Shown here: positions 25,632 to 34,041 of the stretch, one piece after another
Layout of the letters: the number at the start of each line of letters is the position of its first letter
Position numbering within the stretch: the stretch's first letter is position 1
Assembly (NCBI RefSeq): GCF_001270745.1
Contig: NZ_LFXL01000052.1
Span: 1-43,909, forward strand
Source of the DNA: Jiangella muralis
GTDB lineage: Bacteria; Actinomycetota; Actinomycetes; Jiangellales; Jiangellaceae
Direction: 5' to 3'
Length of the DNA stretch: 43,909 nt
The notes under the pieces: model-generated
The model's database searches: none
What the model was told of the DNA's origin: nothing
What the model saw: the letters and a program-made list of their open reading frames with translations, nothing else
Made by a program: the position numbers and the translations under genes

Positions 25632-26114
25632 TCAGCGTACGGAGGTGAGGCGCGCGAGGAGCGGGGTGATGCGGTAGGGGACGAGTTCGCGCATGACCAG
25701 CGCGGTGTTGGTGCGCTCCACGCCGGGGATGGCCAGGATCTGGCCGGCGATGCGGTAGAGGTCGGTGTCGTCGGTGGCGACGATGTGGACGAGCAGGTCG
25801 GTGGGGCCGCTGATGCCGTGGACCTGCAGCACCTCGGGGATGTCGGCGAGCGCGGCGCCGACCTCGTCGAGGAAGCGCTGGGTGACCTGGGTGGTGACGA
25901 AGGCCGTCAGCGGGTAGCCGAGCGTGCGCGGGACGACCCGGCGCTCGAACGAGTCGAGGACGCCCGCCCCCTCCAGCCGGGCCAGGCGGGCCTGGACGGT
26001 GTTGCGGGAGAGCCCGAGCCGGTCGGCGAGGGCGAGGACGGTGGCTCGCGGGCTCTCGGTGAGCGCGGCCACGAGGCGGGCGTCGGTGGCGTCGAGCCTG
26101 TCGTGCGTGGGCAT
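25632..26114 (-). CDS. Lrp/AsnC-family transcriptional regulator
   Basis: A 160-residue regulator. The N-terminal helix-turn-helix (LADRLGLSRNTVQARLARLE) is followed by the RAM ligand-binding domain (GPTDLLVHIVATDDTDLYRI, then IPGVERTNTALVMREL). The start is ATG 26114. It is divergent from the E1/transketolase-like gene with a 132-bp gap, an arrangement like mdeR-mdeB of Pseudomonas, in which an Lrp-type protein controls a 2-oxoacid dehydrogenase E1. An amino acid such as a branched-chain or sulfur amino acid is the expected effector. Confidence 0.88.
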   Translation of the reverse strand: MPTHDRLDATDARLVAALTESPRATVLALADRLGLSRNTVQARLARLEGAGVLDSFERRVVPRTLGYPLTAFVTTQVTQRFLDEVGAALADIPEVLQVHGISGPTDLLVHIVATDDTDLYRIAGQILAIPGVERTNTALVMRELVPYRITPLLARLTSVR

Positions 26115-26246
26115 TGTGCTCGCTCCCGTCCCCGGTCTGTCTGGTCGGCGTGAGCATACTGCTGAATCCTGGATCTGGAGATGGTGCAACCTGGGCTGCT
26201 CATGCTGTGATCGAGCGCATTCTGTCCGAGCATGATGGAGGTCGGG

Positions 26247-28550
26247 ATGACGATGGTCGCGGCGGCGCCGGAGGCGGACCGGTTCGAGACCCTGCGCGAG
26301 ATCGAGCGCCGGGTGCTGTGGTTGTCGACGGCGATGGTCCACCACGCGAACCGGGTGCGGCCGAACCCGTCCGGCGTGAAGGTGGGCGGCCACCAGGCCT
26401 CGTGCGCGTCGATGGCGACGCTCATGACGTCGCTGTGGTTCCGGCACCTGCGCGCCGAGGACCGGGTGTCGGTGAAGCCGCATGCCTCGCCGGTCCTGCA
26501 CGCCGTCAACTACCTGCTCGGCGAGCTGGACGCGGCGAAGCTGACGACGCTGCGGGAGTACGGCGGCCTGCAGAGCTACCCGAGCCGGGCGAAGGACCCG
26601 GACCCGGTCGACTACTCCACCGGCTCGGTCGGCATCGGGGCGACGGCGCCGATCTGGGGCGCGCTGGCCGGCCGGTACGTGGGCGCAGCCGGCGCCGGCC
26701 GGCAGTACTCGCTGGTCGGCGACGCCGAGCTGGACGAGGGCGCGGTCTGGGAGGCGATCCTCGACCCGCACGTCGCCGAGCTGGGCGAGATCGTCTGGAT
26801 CGTCGACGTGAACCGGCAGTCGCTGGACCGCGTCGTGCCCGGCATCGCGATCCCGCGGCTGGAGGGCATGTTCGCCGCCGCCGGCTGGCAGGTGCTGACG
26901 GTGAAGTACGGCCGGCTGCTGGACGACCTGTTCGCCCGGCCGGGCGGCGCGGCGCTGCGGGAGCGGCTGGACCGGATGTCCAACCCCGAGTACCAGCGGC
27001 TGCTGCGCTGCACCGCCGCCGAGCTGCGCGACCGGCTGCCGGACGGCGCCGCCGCCGTCGCGGACCTGCTCGCCGACGTCGGCGACGACACCCTGCTGGC
27101 CGCGGTGCGCAACCTCGGCGGCCACGACCTGCCCGCGCTGGACGCCGCGCTGGGCGCCGTCGACGACACCCGGCCGACCGTGATCTTCGCCTACACCATC
27201 AAGGGCCACGGCCTGCCCACCGAGGGGCACCCGCAGAACCACTCCGCCCTGCTCACCGACGCACAGCTGCACGACCTCGCCGCCACCATGGGCATCGACC
27301 CGGACCGGCCGTGGGAACGGTTCGCCGACGGCACCGACGCCGCCCGGCTGTGCGCGGCGACGGCGGACCGGCTGGCCCGGCCGGCCGTTCGCCCGGCAGC
27401 GGGGCCGGAGTTGCCGGTGGACCTCGGCCGGACGCCCCAGGGGACGGCGACCACCCAGGCCGCGCTCGGCCGGGCCCTGGTCGACCTGACCCGGCAGGCA
27501 CCCGACACGGCCCGCCGCGTCGTGACCGTCAGCCCGGACGTCTCGTCGTCGACCAACCTGGGCGGCTGGGTGAACAAGGTGGGTGTCTGGTCGCCGCGCG
27601 AACGGGTGGACTGGTTCGCCGACGACGCCGAGACCATCCTGCACTGGCGCGAGCGGCCGACCGGCCAGCACATCGAGCTGGGCATCGCCGAGACCAACCT
27701 GGTCGGCCTGCTCGGCGAACTCGGCGCGACGTGGAGCCGGTGGGGCGAGCCGCTGCTCCCCATCGGCGTCCTCTACGACCCGTTCGTCGCGCGGGCCCTG
27801 GAGCCGTGGTCGTTCGGCATCTACGCCGGTGGCCAGTCGATCCTGGTCGGCACCCCGTCCGGCGTCACGCTGGCCCCCGAGGGCGGCGCGCACCAGTCGA
27901 TCATCACGCCGTCCATCGGGCTGGAACAGCCCGGCTGCGTCAGCTACGAGCCGGCCTTCGCCATCGACCTGGAATGGACGCTGCTCGCCGCGCTGGCCCG
28001 GCTCGGCCGTCCGGACGGCTCGTCGGCGTACCTGCGGCTGTCCACCCGCCCCGTCGACCAGACGCTCGCCGCCGTGCCCGCCGACCCGGCCGCCCGGGAC
28101 CGGCGCCGCCGCCAGGTCGTGGCGGGCGGCTACCCGCTGTGCCGGACCACCCGGCCGGACGTGACCATCGCGGCCATGGGCGCCGTCGTCCCCGAAGCGC
28201 TGGCCGCGGCCGACCGGCTGGCCGAGAGCGGGGTCGCCGCCGACGTCGTCTGTGTCACCAGCCCGGACCTGCTGTTCCGCGCCGTCCAGGCCCGCGGCGG
28301 CCGCGACGATGCCCCGTCCTGGATCCTCGACCAGCTGCTGCCCGCTGGCCGGGCCGCCCCGCTCGTCACCGTCCTCGACGGGCACCCGCACACGCTGGCG
28401 TTCCTCGCCACCGTCCACCGAGTCCGGCACGTCGCCCTCGGCGTCGCCGGGTTCGGCCAGTCCGGCTCGCTGGAGGACGTCTACCGCCACCACGGCATCG
28501 ACACGGACAGCATCATCAGCGCCGCGCTCGACTGTACGCTCCTCGAATGA
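26247..28550 (+). CDS. Thiamine-diphosphate 2-oxoacid dehydrogenase E1 / transketolase-like
   Basis: A 767-residue single-chain enzyme like AceE/MdeB. The ThDP-binding region is LVGDAELDEGAVWEAI followed by IVWIVDVNRQSLD. The pyrimidine domain has IELGIAETNLVGLLGELGA, and the C-terminal transketolase domain runs from about residue 590. Substrate-site histidines occur in VGGHQAS and KPHASPVLHAVNYL. I use ATG 26247 because GGAGG lies 6 bases upstream; ATG 26232 is also in frame. It would decarboxylate a 2-oxo acid, perhaps 2-oxobutyrate as for MdeB, or pyruvate. It is shorter than AceE (about 890). The divergent Lrp regulator and following amino-acid oxidase suggest amino-acid catabolism. Confidence 0.8.
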   Translation: MTMVAAAPEADRFETLREIERRVLWLSTAMVHHANRVRPNPSGVKVGGHQASCASMATLMTSLWFRHLRAEDRVSVKPHASPVLHAVNYLLGELDAAKLTTLREYGGLQSYPSRAKDPDPVDYSTGSVGIGATAPIWGALAGRYVGAAGAGRQYSLVGDAELDEGAVWEAILDPHVAELGEIVWIVDVNRQSLDRVVPGIAIPRLEGMFAAAGWQVLTVKYGRLLDDLFARPGGAALRERLDRMSNPEYQRLLRCTAAELRDRLPDGAAAVADLLADVGDDTLLAAVRNLGGHDLPALDAALGAVDDTRPTVIFAYTIKGHGLPTEGHPQNHSALLTDAQLHDLAATMGIDPDRPWERFADGTDAARLCAATADRLARPAVRPAAGPELPVDLGRTPQGTATTQAALGRALVDLTRQAPDTARRVVTVSPDVSSSTNLGGWVNKVGVWSPRERVDWFADDAETILHWRERPTGQHIELGIAETNLVGLLGELGATWSRWGEPLLPIGVLYDPFVARALEPWSFGIYAGGQSILVGTPSGVTLAPEGGAHQSIITPSIGLEQPGCVSYEPAFAIDLEWTLLAALARLGRPDGSSAYLRLSTRPVDQTLAAVPADPAARDRRRRQVVAGGYPLCRTTRPDVTIAAMGAVVPEALAAADRLAESGVAADVVCVTSPDLLFRAVQARGGRDDAPSWILDQLLPAGRAAPLVTVLDGHPHTLAFLATVHRVRHVALGVAGFGQSGSLEDVYRHHGIDTDSIISAALDCTLLE

Positions 28551-28586
28551 AGCGCCCCTGGCGCAGGACCGACCTGAGGAACCGAG

Positions 28587-29783
28587 TTGCGCAGTCTCTC
28601 GGAGGCACCTGACCTCTTCGCGATGGCGGGAGCTCTCGCGAACCTGCTGGGCGCCCCGGTCACGATCGAGGACCACGACGCGAGGGTCCTGGCGTACTCG
28701 GACGGTCAGATGTCGGCCGACCAGGCGCGGACCGCGACGATCCTCGGCCGTCAGGTCCCGCCCGAGTACCGGGAGGCGTTGCGCGCCGCGGGCGTGTACC
28801 GCCGCATCTCCACCCAGGACGGCGTCGTCTATGCCGACCTCGCCGACGCCGGGATGAAGCCGCGCGCCGTGGTCGGGATCCGCGCCGGCGACGAGCTGCT
28901 CGGGTCGATCTGGGCGCTCGTCCCCGCAGAGCTGTCCGCGGCGCAGGAGAAGGACCTCCTCGAGGCGGTCCCGATCGTCGCTGACGCTCTGCTCCGGAAC
29001 CGGGCCCGCGACGATCGGGCCGGCGAGCAGGTCGCCGCCCTCCTCGAGGGCGGCGCCGACGCGGAGGCCGCGGCCGCCCGGCTCGGTCTCGCCGGCCGGC
29101 TCACCGTGCTGGCCGTCGCGACGACGACCGACGCGGCCAGGGTGGACCGCACGGCCGGCGCCCTGACCCTGCGGCTGGCCGCCTCGGCCACACGGCCGGT
29201 CTCGGCCGTGCTCGACGGCGTGCTGTACGTCGTGGTGACCGCCGAGGCCGACGCGGTGCACCGGATCGTGGCGGACTTCCTGCGGCGCGGCGGCGACGGC
29301 GGCCAGCTCGTCGCCGGAATCGGGCGGACGGTGCCCGGCCCCGCGCACGCCCACCGGTCCAGGTCCGACGCCGACAACATCGTCCGCATGCTGGCCGGCC
29401 GGGGCTCGGCCGGCGTGGCGCTGCCGATCCAGGACGCCTTCGTCGACGTCGTCACGGCCCGGGTCGCCGACGTCATCGAGGCCGAGGACCTCGGCGGCTA
29501 CGGCCCCCTGGCCGCGCTGGAGCGGTTCGACGCCGAGCGGGGCACGGAGCTGGTGAAGACCGCGCGCGCCTACCTGGCCCGGGGCGGCGACGTCAGCGCC
29601 GCCGCCGCGGATCTCACCGTGCACCCCAACACGCTGCGCAACCGGCTGCGCAAGGCACTGGAGGCCGTGGGCGTCGACTTCGACGACGCCGATACCAGAC
29701 TGGCGTTGATGCTGCAGCTGAAGGCGGCGGCGCTGGCCGATCGCACCGCGCGTCGCGGGGAACGCTGGCCGCCCCGCCAATGA
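28587..29783 (+). CDS. PucR-family transcriptional regulator
   Basis: A 398-residue regulator. An N-terminal GAF-like region (LANLLGAPVTIEDHDARVLA) is followed by a central GGDEF-like PucR domain. The C-terminal helix-turn-helix contains ARAYLARGGDVSAAAADLTV followed by HPNTLRNRLRKA. The start is TTG 28587, supported by GAGGA 6 bases upstream. PucR/CdaR proteins are usually activators of neighbouring catabolic genes, here most likely the downstream flavoenzyme or the E1-like gene. A 37-bp gap from the E1 gene allows read-through. Confidence 0.85.
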   Translation: MRSLSEAPDLFAMAGALANLLGAPVTIEDHDARVLAYSDGQMSADQARTATILGRQVPPEYREALRAAGVYRRISTQDGVVYADLADAGMKPRAVVGIRAGDELLGSIWALVPAELSAAQEKDLLEAVPIVADALLRNRARDDRAGEQVAALLEGGADAEAAAARLGLAGRLTVLAVATTTDAARVDRTAGALTLRLAASATRPVSAVLDGVLYVVVTAEADAVHRIVADFLRRGGDGGQLVAGIGRTVPGPAHAHRSRSDADNIVRMLAGRGSAGVALPIQDAFVDVVTARVADVIEAEDLGGYGPLAALERFDAERGTELVKTARAYLARGGDVSAAAADLTVHPNTLRNRLRKALEAVGVDFDDADTRLALMLQLKAAALADRTARRGERWPPRQ

Positions 29784-29816
29784 CCCGGCACCTCCGCCCG
29801 GTGACGATGGTGACTA

Positions 29817-29977
29817 GGGGGTGGCTGACGGATCTTCGGCGGCGCGGATCGACGCCCAGCCGCCGACCAGCGGCGTTGTCGTCGTCGGTCGATGGCTCCG
29901 CATCGACCTTCTCCTCCGCCTTGCTGGACCGACGACTGGACGCCGCCCGCATCCACCAATATCCGTCAGCCACCCCC
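29817..29977. repeat. 161-bp segment bounded by 17-bp inverted repeats
   Basis: GGGGGTGGCTGACGGAT (29817-29833) is the exact reverse complement of 29961-29977. No target duplication is clear. It occupies most of the gap between the PucR and flavoenzyme genes. It could be a MITE-like insertion, or an operator pair for looping by the PucR regulator. It contains no gene. Confidence 0.6.
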
Positions 29978-30003
29978 AGCCATCTCACCAGGAGGTTTCG
30001 TCC

Positions 30004-31263
30004 ATGTCCGCCCAGTCGTCCGGCCGCGCCCCGCGTCATGTCGTCGTCGCCGGCGCCGGCATCGTCGGCCTGTCCACCGCGTGGTTCCTGCAGGAGCGTG
30101 GCGTGGAGGTCACCGTGGTCGACCGCGTGGGCGTCGCGGGCGGCTCGTCGTGGGGTAACGCCGGTTGGCTCGCGCCGGCACTCACCACGCCGCTGCCGGA
30201 GCCGGCCGTCCTGGCCTACGGGCTCAAGGCCGTGCTGAGCCCGTCGTCGCCGGTATACGTGCCGCTGCGGTTCGACGCCGGCCTGATCCGCTTCCTGGCC
30301 GGCTTCGCCCGCAACTCGACGCCGCGGCGGTGGCGGCGGTCGATGGCGGTCTTCGCCGGGCTCGGGCGCGACGGCCTGGCCGCCTACGAGACGCTGGCCG
30401 CCAGCGGCGTCGCCGCCGAGGTGCGCGACGCCGATCCGTTCCTCGTCGGCCTCGGGTCCGACGCGGCGTTGCGCGCCTTCACCGCCGAGCTGCGGCACGT
30501 CGAGGAGGCCGGCGTGGAGGTCGCGGCGGACGTGCTCGGCGGCGCCGAGGCGCGCGAGCTGGAGCCCGCCCTCGGCCCGGGGGTGGCGGCGGCGGTGCGG
30601 CTGCGCGGGCAGCGCTTCATCGACCCGGCCGTCTTCGTGCACGCGCTCGCCGACGCCGTCGTCGCTCGTGGCGGCAAGCTGTTGGAGGGCGTCGCCGTCG
30701 ACGGCGTTCGCGACCTGGGCACTGAGGTCGTCGTGGATTCCGGCTCCGGCGAACTGCGCGCCGACGCCGTCGTGCTCGCGACCGGCGCCCGGCTGGGCGA
30801 GCTGGCCCGGCCATTCGGCGTGCGCCGGCCGGTCCAGGCCGGCCGCGGCTACAGCTTCAGCGTGCCGCTCGACCACGTCCCCGCCGGACCCGTCTACTTC
30901 CCCGATGTCCGGGTGGCCTGCACACCGCTGCGGGGCCGGCTGCGGGTGGCCGGCACCATGGAGTTCCGCCCGCCGAACGCGCCCCGGGACCCCCGGCGCA
31001 TCGCGGCCATCATCGAGTCCGCCCGCACCCGCCTGGCCGGCGTGCGCTGGGACGAGCGCACCGACGAGTGGGTGGGATCGCGCCCGTGCACGAGCGACGG
31101 CCTGCCCCTGGTCGGACCCACCCGGTCGCCCCGCGTCCACGTCGCAGGCGGCCACGGCATGTGGGGCGTGGCGCTCGGGCCGCTCACGGGTCGCGAGGTG
31201 GCCGCCACCCTGGTGACCGGCCGGCGGTCCGGCCAGATCGCGGCCTTCGACCCGCTGCGCTGA
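30004..31263 (+). CDS. FAD-dependent D-amino-acid dehydrogenase-like oxidoreductase
   Basis: A 419-residue flavoenzyme of the DAO/DadA group. The FAD-binding motif VVVAGAGIVGLSTAWFLQER is at residues 13-32, and SSWGNAGWLAP, AVVLATGARLGEL and the C-terminal GGHGMWGVALGPLTGR are typical of DadA. It would oxidise a D-amino acid or secondary amine to a 2-oxo acid and pass electrons to a quinone or another carrier. The start is ATG 30004 with AGGAGG 8 bases upstream. Control by the PucR regulator just upstream is likely. Its 2-oxo acid product could feed the E1-like enzyme. Confidence 0.85.
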   Translation: MSAQSSGRAPRHVVVAGAGIVGLSTAWFLQERGVEVTVVDRVGVAGGSSWGNAGWLAPALTTPLPEPAVLAYGLKAVLSPSSPVYVPLRFDAGLIRFLAGFARNSTPRRWRRSMAVFAGLGRDGLAAYETLAASGVAAEVRDADPFLVGLGSDAALRAFTAELRHVEEAGVEVAADVLGGAEARELEPALGPGVAAAVRLRGQRFIDPAVFVHALADAVVARGGKLLEGVAVDGVRDLGTEVVVDSGSGELRADAVVLATGARLGELARPFGVRRPVQAGRGYSFSVPLDHVPAGPVYFPDVRVACTPLRGRLRVAGTMEFRPPNAPRDPRRIAAIIESARTRLAGVRWDERTDEWVGSRPCTSDGLPLVGPTRSPRVHVAGGHGMWGVALGPLTGREVAATLVTGRRSGQIAAFDPLR

Positions 31264-31283
31264 GTCAGAACTCCCGGCCCGCG

Positions 31284-31781
31284 TCAGGTCACCGCGAGGC
31301 CGAGCTGCTCGCCCCAGCGGCGGGCGCGTTCCTCCTCGCCGTCGGCCAGCGGACCGGTCGTGCCTGTCACGAAGAAGCTCGCGGCGGCGGCCACCGGACG
31401 GTAGCCGCGGCGACGCAGCAGCCGGCGGGCGGCGTGCGCCGCTGATCCGGGCAGCCGCGGCTTGTCGGCCTTGGTGTCGAAGGTCGCGACCATGGCGCCG
31501 TCGGCGTGCACCTCGGCCAGCCATTCGCGCAGCCCCGTCGCCTTGGAGACGACTCCGCCCGGGGCCTTCTCGGCCGCGTTCGCCCGGGTCGACCGGCGGC
31601 TCAGGCCGAAGGCATGAGTCGGGCCGCCGACCACCAGCAGGTCGACGCCGTCGAGTGAGCTGCCCGCGGAGCCGACCTCGAGCGTGTCGACCGTCATGGT
31701 GACGGACAGTCCGTCCGCGATCGCCTCGGCGATCTTCTGGGTGTTGCCAAACATGGACTCGAAGACGACGAGTGCGCGCAT
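31284..31781 (-). CDS. Flavodoxin-like protein
   Basis: A 165-residue flavodoxin-fold protein. The FMN phosphate loop VVFESMFGNTQKIAEAIADG is at the N-terminus, and GGPTHAFGLS matches the second FMN loop. It probably carries FMN and acts as an electron carrier or small quinone-type reductase. The start is ATG 31781 with AAGGAAG upstream. It is convergent with the flavoenzyme gene, 20 bp away, and divergent from the unknown gene at 31915. Confidence 0.85.
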   Translation of the reverse strand: MRALVVFESMFGNTQKIAEAIADGLSVTMTVDTLEVGSAGSSLDGVDLLVVGGPTHAFGLSRRSTRANAAEKAPGGVVSKATGLREWLAEVHADGAMVATFDTKADKPRLPGSAAHAARRLLRRRGYRPVAAAASFFVTGTTGPLADGEEERARRWGEQLGLAVT

Positions 31782-31914
31782 GATGACACTTCCTTCCGTA
31801 CCCTTCTCCTGGGTCCACCCTGCGCCTGGACGACGCCACTGAACCACCCCCGTTCGGCCTCTGACCTGGGGACCTACGGCCCGGTAACGTGTGGGTGGGG
31901 AGGAATGGCAAGCG

Positions 31915-32496
31915 ATGGACGTCACGACGTACGCGAACGCCACGGTCCTGTGTCGCCGGCTGGCGGGCAGGCTTTCTGACGTGGTTCTCGAGGCCGTCCG
32001 GGTCTACTACTTCGTCGGTGAGGGCGACCTCGCCGATGCCTCGTTGCTGGTCAGCCTGGCGATGGAGGACGTCCAGATCACGCCGGCGGAACGGGATCTG
32101 ATCCGTGCCGTGGTCGCCGATCCGAACGCGGCCGAGTTCGAGGATCTGCGCGTCGTGGATGAGCCGGTCATCCCGGTCCACGACTTCCAACCGGCGGGGC
32201 CGCCGACCGCGCCGGATCCGGCTCGCGCTGACGACATCCTGGCCGCCGAGGCCGACAGGCATCGGGTACACAGCCTGCATCGCACGTGGCGCAGTTCGAC
32301 GGGCGACCCCGGAACCGGGACCTGGGTCTACGTTGCGATGGTCGGCGATTCCGCCGACGAGCTGGGGGTGCACTCGGCCCTGAGCTCGAGGCTCGGCGTG
32401 TCACTCCGGGTGGCGTGGCCGATCGAGGCGGTCGCCGTCAGCGAGCCGAACTCTTACCAGGATCGGGCATTGGCCGGCGCCGTCCAGGTGTCATGA
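31915..32496 (+). CDS. Unknown protein, first of a three-gene string
   Basis: A 193-residue cytoplasmic protein I do not recognise. The N-terminal half is helical and acidic (LCRRLAGRLSDVVLEAVRVY, then DASLLVSLAMEDVQITPAER), and the C-terminal part (TGTWVYVAMVGDSADELGVH) may be alpha/beta. No membrane segment is seen. The ATG 31915 start is preceded by GGGGAGG 11 bases away; GTG 31891 is an alternative. The stop TGA overlaps ATG 32493 of the next, broken reading frame, so it belongs to a translationally coupled string of three. Confidence 0.65.
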   Translation: MDVTTYANATVLCRRLAGRLSDVVLEAVRVYYFVGEGDLADASLLVSLAMEDVQITPAERDLIRAVVADPNAAEFEDLRVVDEPVIPVHDFQPAGPPTAPDPARADDILAAEADRHRVHSLHRTWRSSTGDPGTGTWVYVAMVGDSADELGVHSALSSRLGVSLRVAWPIEAVAVSEPNSYQDRALAGAVQVS

Positions 32497-32630
32497 CGCG
32501 GTAGCCCCGTCTGACCTGGTCAGAAGCTCACCGTACCCTTGAGCAGCTGGCGGACCGGCTGGCTGGGCTGCGCTCGTCGCTGGAGGACGTGCGGCAGCTG
32601 TACGTCGCGGAGCAGGAGCGCCAGCCATGA
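32493..32630 (+). pseudogene. Small coiled-coil gene interrupted by an amber codon
   Basis: The frame opens with ATG 32493 (ATGA overlap with the upstream stop), reads Met-Thr-Arg and then TAG (32502-32504). It continues open for 41 codons to TGA 32628-32630, which overlaps ATG 32627 of the next gene. The remainder looks like genuine protein: LEQLADRLAGLRSSLEDVRQ has a leucine heptad pattern typical of a coiled coil. No alternative ATG/GTG/TTG start with a ribosome site lies after the amber. The intact product would be about 45 residues. It is either a recent nonsense mutant or, less likely, a recoded gene. Confidence 0.6.
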
Positions 32631-32905
32631 CCGGCGCCGAGGGCCGCAATGTGGTGTGCTCGGTGAAGAGGTGCGACGAAACCGGCACGCATACGGTTCA
32701 CCGGCTCTACCTTGCGTCGATCCCGGCCGAGTCCGGCCGTTGGATGCTCTGCGTCAACGTGTTTCGGCCCCACGGCTCCGGCACCGGAGTCGAACTGACC
32801 ACCGCGCCGCGTCATGGCCACAGCACCGTTGTGCGCCTCGGGACCCGTGCAGCCGGATTGCTCCGCGAGGCGATCACCGACGCCGTAGAGCGCATCGAGC
32901 CGTGA
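32627..32905 (+). CDS. Unknown 92-residue protein, third of the string
   Basis: A small protein with no recognised family. Cysteine occurs in VVCSVKRCDETG and LCVNVFRPHG; the first two (spaced C-x4-C) could bind metal, but no full zinc site is evident. The C-terminal half is helical (LGTRAAGLLREAITDAVERI). ATG 32627 overlaps the stop of the amber-interrupted frame. The 4-bp overlaps on both sides imply that the three proteins were made together. Confidence 0.6.
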   Translation: MTGAEGRNVVCSVKRCDETGTHTVHRLYLASIPAESGRWMLCVNVFRPHGSGTGVELTTAPRHGHSTVVRLGTRAAGLLREAITDAVERIEP

Positions 32906-33073
32906 GTCGGCCGTTACGGCATCTGAACGACCAAGCGCCGAAGTCCAGCCCGCTGGACGGGGCCAGTCTCCAGCTCGGACACCAGTTGGACGAGTTGGGG
33001 CCGGCCCACGATCGAGAAGGAGTAAACATGCAGGTAGAAGGCACAGACGCAGGTCTCCGCTACTATAGGGGCC

Positions 33074-33238
33074 ATGACGGTCCCGGCGTTCAGCGATCCG
33101 GCCATTGTGGTCACCGCGACGCCTGCCGACCCCGAGCGGGAACGTGCGGAGTGGCGGGCGTGGTGGTCGACTCTGCCCGCGGTCGAGCGGGACCGGCCCG
33201 CGGCTGAGGTGCTCGCCGAGATCCGCGACGAAGACTAG
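33074..33238 (+). CDS. Putative VapB-like antitoxin
   Basis: A 54-residue acidic protein (ending AEVLAEIRDED) just upstream of a PIN-domain toxin remnant. The stop TAG (33236-33238) overlaps the toxin GTG by one base, the tight coupling usual in toxin-antitoxin pairs. The start is ATG 33074. TACTAT at 33061-33066 resembles a -10 box so close that the mRNA may be leaderless. An ATG at 33028 has a better ribosome site but opens another frame. The family is not certain; the antitoxin call rests on size, position and the toxin behind it. Confidence 0.6.
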   Translation: MTVPAFSDPAIVVTATPADPERERAEWRAWWSTLPAVERDRPAAEVLAEIRDED

Positions 33239-33638
33239 TGCCGCAGCGTTACGTCCTCGATGCCTCCGCCGGCGTCGAGATCCTCAACCGCACGCCTTCT
33301 GGCATGGCCCTGACCACCCACACGTTCCGGCCCGTGCCGAGGAATGGACCGTCGATCACTTCTACGTCGAGGTCGCCAAGGTGATCCACCGTGACGTGCT
33401 CCGCGGCATCCTCACCGAAGCCCGAGCCGCGGCGCTCATCGACGGGCTGGTCAACTGGCCCCTGTCGGTTGCCCAGTCCGCACCACTCCTGCGCGACGCC
33501 TGGACGATGCGGAACAACATCACCATCCACGACGGCCTCTACGTGGCCCTTGCCCGCCACCTCGGCGCCACCCTCGTCACGGCCGACCAGAAGTTAGCCA
33601 AGGCGCCGGGACTGGGTGCGCTGATTCTGGCACCGTGA
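33238..33638 (+). pseudogene. VapC-like PIN-domain toxin, frameshifted
   Basis: The GTG 33238 frame gives RYVLDASAGVEILNRTPSG, the start of a PIN-domain ribonuclease with its first acidic residue. It then becomes nonsense. From about 33310 the -1 frame continues with EEWTVDHFYVEVAKVIHRD, then ITIHDGLYVALARHLGATLV and TADQKLAKAPGLG, which hold the remaining acidic residues. A one-base loss between about 33304 and 33335 explains the split. The toxin is therefore probably dead, while the antitoxin is intact. A sequencing error cannot be excluded. Confidence 0.7.
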
Positions 33639-33761
33639 TCGCGTTCTCATCGGCCCTATGAGCAATAGCCGGCGGGCGCCGGTGGGCCGGTCCTGCGCTG
33701 TGGCGTGGAATGCGCAGAAGCAGCCCCGGCGTGTCCCCAGGAGTGCTGACAAGTCGAAACG

Positions 33762-33917
33762 TTAGTCCTTGTCTTCTTCCCAGTCCGCCGTAACCGCTAC
33801 GTCTTCGACGCGCTGCCTGTGGCTTTCCTTGCTGTTGGAGAGGTCCGTCCTGTCCTCACGAGGCGTCTCAATTCGCCGCGAAGTCGGTTGGTTATCCTCA
33901 TTCCTGTCTCTGCCCAT
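33762..33917 (-). CDS. Small highly charged unknown protein
   Basis: A 51-residue frame with a strong ribosome site (GGGAGGAG, 4 bases before ATG 33917). The product is very hydrophilic: an Arg/Asp/Asn-rich N-terminus (GRDRNEDNQPTSRR) and an acidic C-terminus (TADWEEDKD). It contains codons such as AGA, ATT and TAA that are rare in this genome, suggesting foreign origin. On the same strand, upstream, lie the membrane protein and DUF2188 genes. I know no function; small charged proteins like this are common on integrated elements. Confidence 0.55.
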   Translation of the reverse strand: MGRDRNEDNQPTSRRIETPREDRTDLSNSKESHRQRVEDVAVTADWEEDKD

Positions 33918-34041
33918 CGTGCTCCTCCCGTCTGTTCAGGTGCCATACCGGCGACCTCTGGCGATAGTACTCGGCGTGTGTATATGTCGATCCAGGGTCG
34001 CTTCAAGAACAAATTGACCCATCCGGCGCTGGTCCGAACCA

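Noticed and set aside
25632-29780. 1382-codon open frame on the minus strand
   Set aside because: Only its last 160 residues (Lrp regulator) are real; the rest is antisense to the E1-like and PucR genes.
32914-33114. 66-codon minus-strand frame opposite the antitoxin promoter
   Set aside because: No ribosome site or motif; likely chance.
33028-33207. 59-codon frame with a good ribosome site (GAAGGAG) before the antitoxin
   Set aside because: The product has no protein-like pattern and overlaps the antitoxin in another frame; a leader role is possible but unsupported.
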